Numbered from the stretch's first letter, positions 43,701 through 53,154 are shown. The stretch is DNA of 59,077 nucleotides from Cyanobacteriota bacterium (GCA_026389285.1 JAPLID010000064.1:1-59077); one strand, 5' to 3'. The notes: a model not told the origin generated them from the sequence alone. Translations and numbers: made by a program.

Positions 43701-44872
43701 AGCCGGAACAGGGAGCCGGCGTTGATCACCGGCCCGATCGGCGCCAGGGCATCGGAGAGTCCGTCGGTGGCCTTAGCCCAGCCATGCCGGTCGACCACGA
43801 TCACATCCCCCTGCTGCAGGGGTGGGTTCTGAACCGAACCGAGTGGGGCGGCCGGATTGAAGCTGATGGTCGCCTGCTTGATCGCTCCGGAGGGAGTCAA
43901 GCGGAGCAGGCGCACGGTCTGAGCATTGGCCCGGCGGGTCAGCCCCCCGGCCGTGAGCAGGGCGCCGGAGAGCGGGCTGTTGGCCTTCACGTTCAGGGTG
44001 CCGGGCTTCAGCACTTCGCCCACTACATTCACCGCGATCGTGTCGGGGGCGAAGGTGGAGGAGGCGATGGCGATCAATTCCGTTTCGCTCAGGTTTTCGG
44101 CGCGAGGAATTGTGATGCTGTCCCCGTCGTACAGGAGTGGGTTAGTGACGGGCCCGCTACCGGAGAGCACCTTGAGAAAGTCGAACTGATAGGTGCGCAC
44201 AGGAGATCCCGGGCCGCCGCTGGGACGCTGCACAGTGAGGCGGCGAAGATCACCGTAGGCCGTAAGACCTCCGGCCCTCTGGATCGCATCGAGGAGGGTC
44301 GGCGCGCCACTCGTTTGAATCACGGAGCTGGGGGACGATCCTGGGCCGCTGCTACTGAGCTGATTCGATCCACCCTTGCCGATGCTGTAGAGCCCCGGCC
44401 GTTGTACTTCGCCGCTTACAGCCACCCGTACCGGGCGCGCCTCGACCAGATCCAGATACACGATCGGACGCCGCAGGATCGTGGCGTAACCGCCGGTGAT
44501 ACGGCGCCTAGCCTCATCGAGGCTCAACCCCCAGACCGGCACACTACCCAGCCTGGGCAGGTTGAGGGTGCCATCGCTGAGGACCTCGGCAACGGTCTCG
44601 TACCCCTCCATCCGGAACACGGCCATCTTGAGTTTGTCCCCGGGACCCAACCTGTAGCGGAAGTTGGCCGCCAGGCCAGGGTCGATCGACGCCGCCGCTG
44701 GCAGCGTCTTTTCTACTGCCCGCGACGCGGTCGGGGGCTTCCGGGCTACTTGAGCCATGGCGCTGCGATTGGGCAGCCCCACTAGGGGAATCAAGGCGAT
44801 GGAGCCCCAGCGGATACCTGCCACCAGCAGCGCTTGACCCCAGCGTGTTGTGGATGCCGCGCTGGGTAACAC
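43688..44872 (-). CDS. Wza-like polysaccharide export protein (SLBB)
   Basis: A 394-residue outer-membrane polysaccharide exporter of the OPX/Wza family. After a signal-like segment (ALLVAGIRWGSIALIPLVG) comes the export domain NFRYRLGPGDKLKMAVFRME, VLSDGTLNLPRLGSVPVWGL and then SLBB repeats: VRVAVSGEVQRPGLYSIGKG and IAVNVVGEVLKPGTLNVKAN. There is no clear lipobox. It would give the outer-membrane channel for the capsule made by the downstream kps genes. It precedes nothing on its own strand; the glycosyltransferase gene lies just upstream. Confidence 0.9.
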   Translation of the reverse strand: MLPSAASTTRWGQALLVAGIRWGSIALIPLVGLPNRSAMAQVARKPPTASRAVEKTLPAAASIDPGLAANFRYRLGPGDKLKMAVFRMEGYETVAEVLSDGTLNLPRLGSVPVWGLSLDEARRRITGGYATILRRPIVYLDLVEARPVRVAVSGEVQRPGLYSIGKGGSNQLSSSGPGSSPSSVIQTSGAPTLLDAIQRAGGLTAYGDLRRLTVQRPSGGPGSPVRTYQFDFLKVLSGSGPVTNPLLYDGDSITIPRAENLSETELIAIASSTFAPDTIAVNVVGEVLKPGTLNVKANSPLSGALLTAGGLTRRANAQTVRLLRLTPSGAIKQATISFNPAAPLGSVQNPPLQQGDVIVVDRHGWAKATDGLSDALAPIGPVINAGSLFRLLGF

Positions 44873-44938
44873 GCAGGTATTGGTTGCAAACTTAGGAAGA
44901 GTCTCCCACGGCTACCAAACTCTCCCAGCGCCCGGGGA

Positions 44939-45931
44939 TCAGCCAGTCCCACTCAGCTGCAGGGCGCGCCGCCGTCCCTCCGTGGCCAATCGATGCCTGG
45001 CCTCAGAATCGCGGATCAGCCACTCGATCGCCTCCAGCCACTCCTTTTGGCCATCCCCGAGCAGCAGACCATCGATGCCCGGTCGGATGAAACCTCGGTA
45101 GGGCAAGCGATCGGAGTAAAGGCCGGCGGCGCCGCAGCGGGCAGCATCGATGAACTTGACCGGGGCCCTCGCCGCATTCAGCGGGCTTTCCAGCAAGGGG
45201 GTCAGCAGCAGGTCACAGCGGCCCTGGCCAGTCTCGGCCAGAAAGCTGGGCCAGCGCATCGGGTGGAGGATCCGCACGCGGGGAAGGTCGCGGAATTGGC
45301 GGTTGATGCTGAGGTCGCCAAAGACATCCACATGGGTGTGGCTCTGGCGACTCTGAAGCAGGATGAGCAGCTCCCGCAGCCAGGCGAACTCCAAAGCGTG
45401 CACACTGCTGCCGAGATAGGCCAGCTGCAGGCGGGGACGCGCAGCCAGCAAGCCGGGATGGGGACGGAGGGGGAGACGCAAGGCACCGAGCTGGGCATAC
45501 TTGCTCTCCAGAAACTCACTGGTCACCCAGATGGGGGAGCACAGCTCCGGCACCCGCGCCCGCTGACGCGTGATCCGCTGCCGCAGCCGCTGCCGGTAGG
45601 CGGCGGGAAACTGGGGCAGCAGGGCAGGGTCAAGAAGGTCGTCGTCCATTAGATACACCAGCCGGATCCCTGCCTTGCGAACATGCCTGAGGACCCTGAG
45701 CCAGTAGCGCGGCAGATAGCGCACCACCACGACAAGAGAGGCAGCCATCATCAAACTTTGACGATGAGAATTCGGAGCCTCAGCGGAATCAACCTCGATA
45801 ATCCGAGCACCCGAAGCATCCAGTGAGCCCCGCAAGAAATGGTCGATGGTCGAGCCGGCACCTTGATGGAGCAGCACTACACTTTGTCCCTGCTGCGGAC
45901 ACGCGATGCCGGGCAGTTGAGGAAGAGGCAT
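44939..45931 (-). CDS. Glycosyltransferase (GT4-like)
   Basis: A 330-residue protein resembling GT-B glycosyltransferases. It has VVVVRYLPRYWLRVLRHVRK and MDDDLLDPALL in the first half, a second Rossmann-like part with LQLAYLGSSVHALEFAWLRE and VRILHPMRWPSFLAETGQGR. A donor-binding region follows: APVKFIDAARCGAAGLYSDR with PYRGFIRPGIDGLLLGDG and the glutamate-containing pattern. It probably adds a sugar to the capsule repeat unit. It lies 66 bases upstream of the Wza-like gene, likely one operon. Confidence 0.78.
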   Translation of the reverse strand: MPLPQLPGIACPQQGQSVVLLHQGAGSTIDHFLRGSLDASGARIIEVDSAEAPNSHRQSLMMAASLVVVVRYLPRYWLRVLRHVRKAGIRLVYLMDDDLLDPALLPQFPAAYRQRLRQRITRQRARVPELCSPIWVTSEFLESKYAQLGALRLPLRPHPGLLAARPRLQLAYLGSSVHALEFAWLRELLILLQSRQSHTHVDVFGDLSINRQFRDLPRVRILHPMRWPSFLAETGQGRCDLLLTPLLESPLNAARAPVKFIDAARCGAAGLYSDRLPYRGFIRPGIDGLLLGDGQKEWLEAIEWLIRDSEARHRLATEGRRRALQLSGTG

Positions 45932-45976
45932 TTCGCAGTTGACTAGTGGTCACCCAAGTGAGAGACTGAGGAAATC

Positions 45977-46906
45977 TTGACGGACAAAGCCAGGGGATCC
46001 AGGGTGGAGGACTTTACCTTCAATCATATCCACACACAACTTCCCCAGCAGCGATGTTTCGATCATAATCAATTTTCCGCTTATTTTCTTGCAGCCGCTC
46101 AGTTCCACCCCATCGCCTCCTGGGTGGGCGCCCTGCGCGCCAGCACCTATCGGCAGATCTCTCCGCTCGGCCCGGAGCAACTGGACCTTGATGGCCGGGA
46201 CTCCCACTACTGGCATCTGTTGATCCTGGATCGGGAAAAGCACTGCCTGGCCGGGTCCCTGCGCATGGGCCTCTCCCGCTGGCATGGGTCCACGTGGGAT
46301 GGCAGCCATTCCTATCTGGAGCACTGTTATCCGGGCCTGGATCAGTTCTGCCGCGGGCGAGGAATGAGCTACGCCGAAATTGGCCGCACCTTGGTCGCCA
46401 CCCCCTACCAACGCAATAGCCAAGTTCTGCTAATGCTGCTGCGGGCGATGGCAAGCATTCCACTAGCCACGGGCCATACTAATCTAATGGGCATGGTTTC
46501 GTTCAACCACCTCCAGCACGGCGAAAGGCTTATCAGCAGCTTCCTTGCGGCGCTCTTGAAATACCCCTTCACAGAAGATTGTGACATCCCCCCGGCTCGG
46601 CATCCTTTCCCCTCACGGGCTGAGGAGAGCAGCGAGGCAGACCTGGCACCGGTTGCGGATAGCCTGACTCAGCTAGAACGAAGGCTTGAAAAGGAGTTTC
46701 AGGAGCCGTTTCGTGCACCGCTGCTGCTAAAGAAGTACATGAGTTTCGGCAATGCCAAGGTGATCAGCCTATCCCTGGCCCGCGATTTCAATCAGATCTG
46801 CGAAATTCTGATGCACTGTGACCTCAAAGAGCTACAACCAAGGCAACAGAAAGAATTTGTAATCAACAATCTGATTCCCGTCTGGGAGAATGTGAGGCAA
46901 TGTTAA
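45977..46906 (+). CDS. Acyl-ACP-type N-acyltransferase candidate (Acetyltransf_5-like)
   Basis: A 309-residue protein resembling GNAT-fold acyl-ACP transferases (autoinducer-synthase/OlsB relatives). Suggestive blocks: STYRQISPLGPEQLDLDGRD, YWHLLILDREKHCLAGSLRM and EIGRTLVATPYQRNSQVLLM, where the Glu and Arg-rich loop match the family pattern. It begins with a TTG at 45977; a GTG at 46004 (MEDFTFNHIHT) is at least as good. The end overlaps the convergent kpsS by 44 bases. Its place in the capsule locus suggests a role in lipid- or amide-linked acylation. Assignment is moderate. Confidence 0.55.
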   Translation: MTDKARGSRVEDFTFNHIHTQLPQQRCFDHNQFSAYFLAAAQFHPIASWVGALRASTYRQISPLGPEQLDLDGRDSHYWHLLILDREKHCLAGSLRMGLSRWHGSTWDGSHSYLEHCYPGLDQFCRGRGMSYAEIGRTLVATPYQRNSQVLLMLLRAMASIPLATGHTNLMGMVSFNHLQHGERLISSFLAALLKYPFTEDCDIPPARHPFPSRAEESSEADLAPVADSLTQLERRLEKEFQEPFRAPLLLKKYMSFGNAKVISLSLARDFNQICEILMHCDLKELQPRQQKEFVINNLIPVWENVRQC

Positions 46907-48875
46907 TCGGGGCGAGAAGTCGCCGGGCATAGAGCCCACTAATATGCAAGGAAAGGGAGTTCTGATCGGCAAACCCGTTCGGATCGATCGTGGGATCCTG
47001 TTCGCAAAGAATCGTGGCCTGGGGCCCGAACAGGCGCTGCACGATCAGCCTGAAGGGGCGATAACGGCAAGCCTCTTCGGAACGGGGGAACCCCCGATAG
47101 CGGATTGTCCAGGGAATGATCACCGCATCACTGCGACGGCCCAGCACATGGAGACTTCCGGAGACCCGCTGGGTGATCGGGGTGGTCAAGGAGCCACTGG
47201 GAAATAGAAAGAGACGGCCCTGCTTGTCAAGCACTCGCAGCAAGTGGCGCAGGCCATTGAGGCGGGAGCGGCTGGAGAGATGGTCAAGGTTGGTATGGCC
47301 ATAATTGCGGGCACTGGCGGCGAAGAAGGGAAGGATCCAACGCAGGTGGCGGGCGGCCGTGGTCATGCTGGATTGCCTGAAATAACCCTGCACCAGCAAC
47401 ACATCAAGAGGAGAACCGTGATTGGCGATGTGAATCTGCGGCCGATCGATCAACTCAGGGCGGCGCTCCATCAGCACCTCCACTCCTAAGCCGCTCAGGA
47501 CAAGCTGGGAAGCTCGCTCCAGCAGGCGGCGGGCCGACTGGCGCGCCCCTACCGCAAGGGCCAGCACTTGAAGGTAGTAGGTGGCGAAGCCACTGCCGAG
47601 GGTGAACATCCGCTGGAGAATCTGAACCCCCCGCGGACGGGGGCCGAAGGCATGGCCCCCTAGTGATGGCGAGACGGCGAAAGTGCGGGAGAAGGGAAAG
47701 CGGCCATCAAAATTGCCATTGATCTGGGTTGTTTCGATCATGTGGCGATAGAAACACCGGTACAACGCGCGGTCCGAGGGTTGGGGGGAGCTCCAGAACA
47801 GCCGCAGCGGCTGCTGATCGGTGAGCCCGGGCATGTTGTAGAAGGTGCGGCCGAGCACCTTGGTGGGCACAGCGTGATAAAGCGCCTGCAACCCAACCGT
47901 GCTGTTGATGGTGAGTACGGACTTGGCCCGCTTGAGGATCGGCCCAAGGGCGCCATCATGGAAGTAGAGAACCCGTTCCGCCACGCCGTGCTGGCTGGCC
48001 AGATCCTGGATCAGGGCTCCGTAATGGTTGTAGCCGCGATCACGGGGATGGTGCTTGAAGGCCAAGCGCTGATCGGCTGGAGCATAACGGGCAAAGGAAT
48101 CAATCAGCTGGGCAATGAACGGCTCCATGCCGGCATAATCCGAGCCCAGACTCACCTGCGAATCGCTTGAAACCTGCAGCGGCACGAGGGTATAGGGCGT
48201 GCCATCCAGCAAGCGCTGGTGAATCGAGCGCTCGCTGAACTGATAGAGGTGCTTGCGCAGTAGGCCAGCCACCTGGGCCAGCAGATAGGAGGGCTTCGGT
48301 TGCAGCTTGTGGGGGCCGCTGATGATGCGATAGGGGGTGAAGGCATGCTGGATGAAGGTGGGTATCTTCCAGCATTTACGCCAACGCATGCCGGCTTCCA
48401 GGGCTGGATGCGGGACCTCTTCCATCGGCGGCAGAGCTTGATAGAAATCCACAGGGCGATTGAGATTGGAGCGGGCATTAACCCGCTCCAGCTCCAGACT
48501 CACGTAATTAGGGCGCACATACCCCAGCTCAAACACCCAGGATTCAATCGCGTCGGGCAAGGCATGCTTGGCATTCATCTCACGCACAAGCTCAATCGCC
48601 AAGCGATGGGGATCGATGAAATCGCCATACATGAACAGGTGGCGAATGCCCCGCTCCAGGATCAGGGCGCGCAGAAAGGGCTTGAAATCGTCCATGGGGC
48701 CGCCATAGACAACCCTCTGATGGCCAGGGAAGCCAAATTCATGGAGTGGAAAACTCAACTTGGTGATGCTGGCGCCCCTGCTCTCAAGATGATTAGCAAG
48801 CCGCGCGAAGAACGTACCAAGGGGCCCCATCAGCATCAACACCGGGCCTTCGATCGCAACTTCTTTCACGCGCAT
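46863..48875 (-). CDS. kpsS: KpsS-type Kdo transferase fused to PlsC-like acyltransferase
   Basis: A 670-residue chimera. Residues 1-420 are KpsS-like (capsule Kdo transferase): VLMLMGPLGTFFARLANHLE, VVYGGPMDDFKPFLRALILE, and LAFKHHPRDRGYNHYGALIQ with INSTVGLQALYHAVPTKVLG near 340. From about 440 a PlsC-like acyltransferase follows: HX4D is IANHGSPLDVLL (His486, Asp491) and motif III is FPSGSLT at 558, where the usual Glu of FPEG is Ser. Normal KpsS is near 400 residues, so about 250 are added. Capsule polymers of this class carry a lysophosphatidylglycerol end, so an attached acyltransferase could finish that lipid. It follows kpsC by 25 bases. Confidence 0.85.
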   Translation of the reverse strand: MRVKEVAIEGPVLMLMGPLGTFFARLANHLESRGASITKLSFPLHEFGFPGHQRVVYGGPMDDFKPFLRALILERGIRHLFMYGDFIDPHRLAIELVREMNAKHALPDAIESWVFELGYVRPNYVSLELERVNARSNLNRPVDFYQALPPMEEVPHPALEAGMRWRKCWKIPTFIQHAFTPYRIISGPHKLQPKPSYLLAQVAGLLRKHLYQFSERSIHQRLLDGTPYTLVPLQVSSDSQVSLGSDYAGMEPFIAQLIDSFARYAPADQRLAFKHHPRDRGYNHYGALIQDLASQHGVAERVLYFHDGALGPILKRAKSVLTINSTVGLQALYHAVPTKVLGRTFYNMPGLTDQQPLRLFWSSPQPSDRALYRCFYRHMIETTQINGNFDGRFPFSRTFAVSPSLGGHAFGPRPRGVQILQRMFTLGSGFATYYLQVLALAVGARQSARRLLERASQLVLSGLGVEVLMERRPELIDRPQIHIANHGSPLDVLLVQGYFRQSSMTTAARHLRWILPFFAASARNYGHTNLDHLSSRSRLNGLRHLLRVLDKQGRLFLFPSGSLTTPITQRVSGSLHVLGRRSDAVIIPWTIRYRGFPRSEEACRYRPFRLIVQRLFGPQATILCEQDPTIDPNGFADQNSLSLHISGLYARRLLAPINIASHSPRRESDC

Positions 48876-48900
48876 CTCCCGCCACTAGGGGCCGATTACC

Positions 48901-50955
48901 CTACAGCCGTGGCGAGCGAGAAGTGTGGGAAGCGATACGCTCCCTCCAGCGGCCCCAGTGGCGGAAGACTCGGCGCCACCAAGTCGGCGGCCTGGAAGGT
49001 TCCTGCAACCATTCGAGCAGCTCCTCAATGGCCTGCTCCGGCTCGATGAAGAGTCCGCTGCGGCGACTCACGTAGCGGGGGTACATCACCAATGCCGCAT
49101 ACACGAGCTCATCGAGCTGCAGCTGCCGCCCCCGCCGCGGGCAGGCCAGGCGGTCGTGGCTGAGCCCCCAGCCGGCAAAGAAGGGAAGCCCCCAGATGTG
49201 CACCTCCACCCCCCGCAGCAGGGCCTCAAAGCCGGCCAAGGAGGTGAGCACATGCACTGCATCAACCTCCTGGAGCAGCTGATCCATGCAGCCCTCGGTG
49301 AGCAGGGCATCGCAGCAGCGCTGCAGCTCAGCCTGCGGCGACCCTTCCAGGCGCAGGCCGGCCACCACATCGGGATGGGGCTTGTAGACGATCCAGGCCT
49401 CGGGTTCGGCAGCGCGCACCGCCTGCAACATTTCCAGGTTGGTGCGCAGGCCGGGGGCTCCATGGCGGATGGAGGCATCGCTCTCCACCTGGCCGGGCAC
49501 CAGCACCACGCGGCGAGCACCGGGGGGACGGCGCCAGGGGGGGGCCTGCAGGTTGTACTTCGTAAGAGCTGCCGCAACAAGCTGCTGCCTCAGGGCCGCC
49601 CCCCGGCCCCGTGCCACCTCATCGAAGCGATGGGTTCGCAGCAGGGTTTCAAGATCGGAGGGGGCACCGGCGTCGTAGTAGATGCCGCTGCGGTCGACCA
49701 CCCAGGAGATCGGGGCGATCAGATTGGCGCCGAGCCCCACCGAGCGCAGGAAGCCGTCCTCGATGCGCAGCAGATTCGCTTCAGGCTGCTGGCCAAGCCG
49801 GCGGGCTACGCCGCGCCCGGGGTCCCGGCCCCAGATCGCCAGGGCTGAGGCCGCCGCCGGCGCTGGGGCATGGCGGCGGCGAAAGCGCAGCTGGGAGCCC
49901 CGCAGGAAGCGACGCAGGATCGGCTGTTTCCAGGGCTTGAAGCCAAAGGCATCTACTTGGGCGGGCAGCTCCCGCTGCCGCCTTCGCTGCAGCCCGATCG
50001 CACGGATGAGGGATTCGGGGCCACAGGGCTGGCCGCGGTGGGGATCGATGTAGCGGGGATAGTCGACCAAGGCCGCGTGAATGAGCTGATCGATCGAGGG
50101 GCGGTGGAGTTGGCGCCGGGGCGGTGGCGTGAGCGCATCGTCGGTGAGCCCCCAGCCGGCGTAGAAGGGCATGCCGAAGCAGTGCACGGGGCGCCCCCAG
50201 AGCAGGGCCTCAAAGCCCAACTGGGAGCACACCACATACACCGCCTCCGCCCGCTCCAGCAGGGCGGTGGGATGGCCCCCATCGGCGCAGATCCGCAGCC
50301 GCGGATGGGTGAGCGGGGCCTCGGCCAGATAGCCGCGCTTGCGACCCGCCGCCACATCGGGATGGATCTTGAGCAGCACGCTGCAGTGGGGATGGTTGTC
50401 CAGCGCGGCCTGGAGCATGCGTTGAAAACTCTCCCCATCGGCCATGCCGTAGCGCAGGGAGAGATCGCCCCGGGTCTGGTCGACCACCAGCACAAAGGGT
50501 TCGCTAGGGGGGAGGGTTTCGCGGGCGCCGTTGTATTTGCTCACCCGCTCCGCCTGCCAGAGCGCCCGCAGGGCTGAGGCCCGGTGGCCCTCGGTGGCGG
50601 TCAAGGATTGGCTGATCAACGCTTCCAGGCGACTGGGGGCGTGGGCGTCGTAGTAGATACCCAGATCGTCGATCACCAGAGACCAGGGCGGCCCGTCGGG
50701 GCCCAGGCCGAGGGAACGCAGGAAGCCATCCTCACAGCGCCACACGGGAAGTCCTTGATCCCGGGAGATCTCCTCCGCCCTCCTGGCGGAGGGCTTGCGA
50801 CCCCAGGCCAGCAGGGCGGTGAGAGGGGCGCGGCGGCAGGCCGCGGCGCCAACAACCAAACTGGCAGGCGCTAGCAAGGGCCCGAGGGTGGGGATCCGGG
50901 CCAGGGCCCGCGACGGGATGCCCAACACCTCAGCGGTGGACGGGCGAACGTTCAC
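48901..50955 (-). CDS. kpsC: KpsC-type Kdo transferase
   Basis: KpsC alternates with KpsS in building the poly-beta-Kdo linker on lysophosphatidylglycerol in ABC-dependent capsules. The 684-residue protein has two related modules: CEDGFLRSLGLGPDGPPWSL and IEDGFLRSVGLGANLIAPIS mark their starts, and the nucleotide-binding patterns LLKIHPDVAAGRKRGYLAEA and IVYKPHPDVVAGLRLEGSPQ mark their middles. Each module ends in a FYAGWGLTDD / FFAGWGLSHD motif. Full length, GTG start at 50955, divergent from the DUF1997 gene. Confidence 0.93.
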   Translation of the reverse strand: MNVRPSTAEVLGIPSRALARIPTLGPLLAPASLVVGAAACRRAPLTALLAWGRKPSARRAEEISRDQGLPVWRCEDGFLRSLGLGPDGPPWSLVIDDLGIYYDAHAPSRLEALISQSLTATEGHRASALRALWQAERVSKYNGARETLPPSEPFVLVVDQTRGDLSLRYGMADGESFQRMLQAALDNHPHCSVLLKIHPDVAAGRKRGYLAEAPLTHPRLRICADGGHPTALLERAEAVYVVCSQLGFEALLWGRPVHCFGMPFYAGWGLTDDALTPPPRRQLHRPSIDQLIHAALVDYPRYIDPHRGQPCGPESLIRAIGLQRRRQRELPAQVDAFGFKPWKQPILRRFLRGSQLRFRRRHAPAPAAASALAIWGRDPGRGVARRLGQQPEANLLRIEDGFLRSVGLGANLIAPISWVVDRSGIYYDAGAPSDLETLLRTHRFDEVARGRGAALRQQLVAAALTKYNLQAPPWRRPPGARRVVLVPGQVESDASIRHGAPGLRTNLEMLQAVRAAEPEAWIVYKPHPDVVAGLRLEGSPQAELQRCCDALLTEGCMDQLLQEVDAVHVLTSLAGFEALLRGVEVHIWGLPFFAGWGLSHDRLACPRRGRQLQLDELVYAALVMYPRYVSRRSGLFIEPEQAIEELLEWLQEPSRPPTWWRRVFRHWGRWRERIASHTSRSPRL

Positions 50956-51011
50956 AAGCGGAGCATGGGCGAATCAGCCATAGTCGAGCACAGCCACCGC
51001 TTTGCAGGGCC

Positions 51012-51521
51012 ATGGCCCACCAGCCTGCGCTGCTACGCCGCCGCGACCTGAACCTGCCGATCACCACTGCGGAGGCCACCCAGGAGCGCCTGCAGACCTA
51101 TCTGGCCCTGGTGGACCGACCGTTGACGGCCCTGCTGGCCAGGGAGCGGCTCACGGCCGTCGCTCCCGGCGCGTTCACCTATCACTCCAACCCATATCAG
51201 GTCTTGCAGTGGGAGGTGGTTCCCACCATCACGCTGCGGGCTGGCTGGAAGGGCGAGCAATTGGAGGTGCGCAGCACCAGTTGCCGCCTGGTTGGGTTGC
51301 GGCAAGGGATGGATTCGCTTGGAATTACGCTGGAGGCCGTGCTGAGGGCGGGTGAGAGGGACCTGGGAGGTTGGGCCGAGGTGGGGCTCCACTCCCGGCT
51401 AATAACAACACCCATTGGCCGCCGGCTGGGGACCCTGGCCCTGGAGGGGATGCTGGATCGGATCGAGCGGCGGGTCAGCCGGGGTCTGCGCAACGACCTG
51501 GGCAGGTGGCTTGGGGAGTGA
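51012..51521 (+). CDS. DUF1997 protein
   Basis: A 169-residue DUF1997-type protein, a cyanobacterial and plastid family of unknown function. Blocks YLALVDRPLTALLARERLTA and FTYHSNPYQVLQWEVVPTIT, then RSTSCRLVGLRQGMDS, match. It sits between kpsC (divergent) and kpsM (downstream). It might just be a core gene into which the capsule locus was placed. Confidence 0.8.
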   Translation: MAHQPALLRRRDLNLPITTAEATQERLQTYLALVDRPLTALLARERLTAVAPGAFTYHSNPYQVLQWEVVPTITLRAGWKGEQLEVRSTSCRLVGLRQGMDSLGITLEAVLRAGERDLGGWAEVGLHSRLITTPIGRRLGTLALEGMLDRIERRVSRGLRNDLGRWLGE

Positions 51522-51576
51522 GAAGGCACCACGAAAGCAAGGGGGTAAATTCTGATGCGTTGTCCAAGGTTGGCGT

Positions 51577-52428
51577 TTGGATCCTTCGGCCAACTCCGCT
51601 GATGTAACCGGGGGCGCCAGGGGACGCCAGGCCCGAGGTGGCGATGGCTTGCAGCGCTTGAGTGGCTGGCAGGTGCAATGGCGCGTGGTGGATGCGCTGG
51701 TTTATCGCGAATTGCGCACCCGCGTCAGTGACGTGAAGGGTGGCTTTCTGGGGGTGCTCGTTCAACCACTCGGATTGGTGGCCATCTGGGTGATCTTCTT
51801 GTCCTCCATTAATGCCCATCGAGGCGGAAGCCTGAATGTCGTTCTTTTTCTAGGGTCCGGAACTGTTTTATTCACAGTTTTCAGTCAGATCGCTGCCAGG
51901 AGCATCACCGCAATGGAGGCCAATGAAGCGTTGTTATTCTACAAACCTGTCAAGCCGATTGACACGGTGATCGCCCGCACGATCACTGAAACTGGGCTTT
52001 ATACCTGCTGTTTGCTTGTGATCTGCATTGGCACCTGGGTTGTGCTCGACAAGGTTTACATGAGCAATCTGGGTCTTTTCTTTTTCACCATTATCTTGGC
52101 TGCTTGCATCGGCTTCTCCACTGGCTTGATATTCATGACAGCCTCCCATTTGATGCCGGCATTCAAGCAAGCGGCTTTTTGGATTCCACGCATCCTTTGG
52201 TTTCTTTCGGGCGTGCCTTTCCAATACTGGGTCTTCCCGCCCTCGACGAGGATTTTCTTCGTTTGGAATCCACTGATGCACATTATCGAGTTAAACCGCA
52301 AATCGATGAGTGATGATTATTTCACACCCGACGCAAACCTGGAATATGCCGCCGTCTGCTCAATCTGTTTGCTGACAGCATCGCTGTGCTTTTACTACAA
52401 TAACGAACGAAAACTTCTCACTCTCTGA
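51577..52428 (+). CDS. kpsM: KpsM-type ABC exporter permease
   Basis: KpsM is the membrane pair of the capsule ABC exporter. The 283-residue protein has about six hydrophobic helices, including FLGVLVQPLGLVAIWVIFLS, YTCCLLVICIGTWVVLDKVY and LLTASLCFYYNN. The block ALVYRELRTRVSDVKGGFLG is the typical cytoplasmic start of ABC-2 sugar exporters. The frame begins with a TTG at 51577; no ATG fits, and a TTG at 51650 (LQRLSGWQ) is an alternative. kpsT follows after 19 bases. GC is visibly lower than in the core genes. Confidence 0.85.
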   Translation: MDPSANSADVTGGARGRQARGGDGLQRLSGWQVQWRVVDALVYRELRTRVSDVKGGFLGVLVQPLGLVAIWVIFLSSINAHRGGSLNVVLFLGSGTVLFTVFSQIAARSITAMEANEALLFYKPVKPIDTVIARTITETGLYTCCLLVICIGTWVVLDKVYMSNLGLFFFTIILAACIGFSTGLIFMTASHLMPAFKQAAFWIPRILWFLSGVPFQYWVFPPSTRIFFVWNPLMHIIELNRKSMSDDYFTPDANLEYAAVCSICLLTASLCFYYNNERKLLTL

Positions 52429-52447
52429 GCATCGAGGCTAGCCTGCA

Positions 52448-53137
52448 ATGATTGAAGTCAGAAACTTAACCAAAAGCTTTTACTATCAAGGTAAAAAGGC
52501 AACCATCTTCAAGAATTTAAGCTTCAAGATCCACACCGGCGAATCAATCGCCATCCTTGGCGCTAATGGCGCTGGCAAGAGCACTTTGTTGCGCATCCTC
52601 GGCGGAATCGATCTGCCAGATAGCGGCACGATTCACACTAATAGCACCATATCTTGGCCTGTAGGCTTGGTGGGAGGCTTCCAGGGCAGCCTGACTGGCC
52701 GAGAAAATGTTACCTTTGTGAGCCGTATCTATAGCGAAAAGAGAAAGGTTCCAGAGAAAGTGCGTTATGTTGAGGAATTCGCCGAACTCGGTGTTTACTT
52801 TGATCGCCCTTTTAAAACCTATTCCAGTGGCATGCGCTCCAGGGTCACGTTTGGCCTTTCGATGGCCTTCGACTTTGATGTGTATCTGATTGACGAGGTT
52901 ACCGCTGCCGGTGACCAACGCTTTCGCGAAAAAAGCAAGCGCCTGCTGATGGAACGCAAGAAAGTGGCTGATTTCCTGATGGTGGACCATAACCTCTGGG
53001 GCCTGAAGCTGCATTGCGACCGGGCTTTTATCCTTGATGGTGGTAAAATAGAGGAGTTCAACGACCTTGATGAAGCCGTTGCCCTGCACACCGAACGACT
53101 GCTGGCCACACCCCCGCAGCGGGGAATCGAGGAGTAA
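52448..53137 (+). CDS. kpsT: KpsT-type ABC exporter ATPase
   Basis: KpsT powers export with KpsM. The 229-residue protein carries Walker A GANGAGKSTLLRILG near residue 38, the Q-like loop region with VGLVGGFQGSLTGRENVTFV, the signature YSSGMRSRVTFGLSMAF and Walker B DVYLIDEVTAAGDQRF. It is short, lacking the extra C-terminal domain of O-antigen Wzt, so substrate recognition by a C-terminal cap is unlikely. It lies in the kpsM-kpsT-kpsE operon. Confidence 0.93.
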   Translation: MIEVRNLTKSFYYQGKKATIFKNLSFKIHTGESIAILGANGAGKSTLLRILGGIDLPDSGTIHTNSTISWPVGLVGGFQGSLTGRENVTFVSRIYSEKRKVPEKVRYVEEFAELGVYFDRPFKTYSSGMRSRVTFGLSMAFDFDVYLIDEVTAAGDQRFREKSKRLLMERKKVADFLMVDHNLWGLKLHCDRAFILDGGKIEEFNDLDEAVALHTERLLATPPQRGIEE

Positions 53138-53154
53138 TCCTTGAAGGCAAACAA

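Noticed and set aside
43478-44785. 435-residue plus frame opposite the Wza-like gene
   Set aside because: The minus-strand SLBB protein is clear; this is its shadow.
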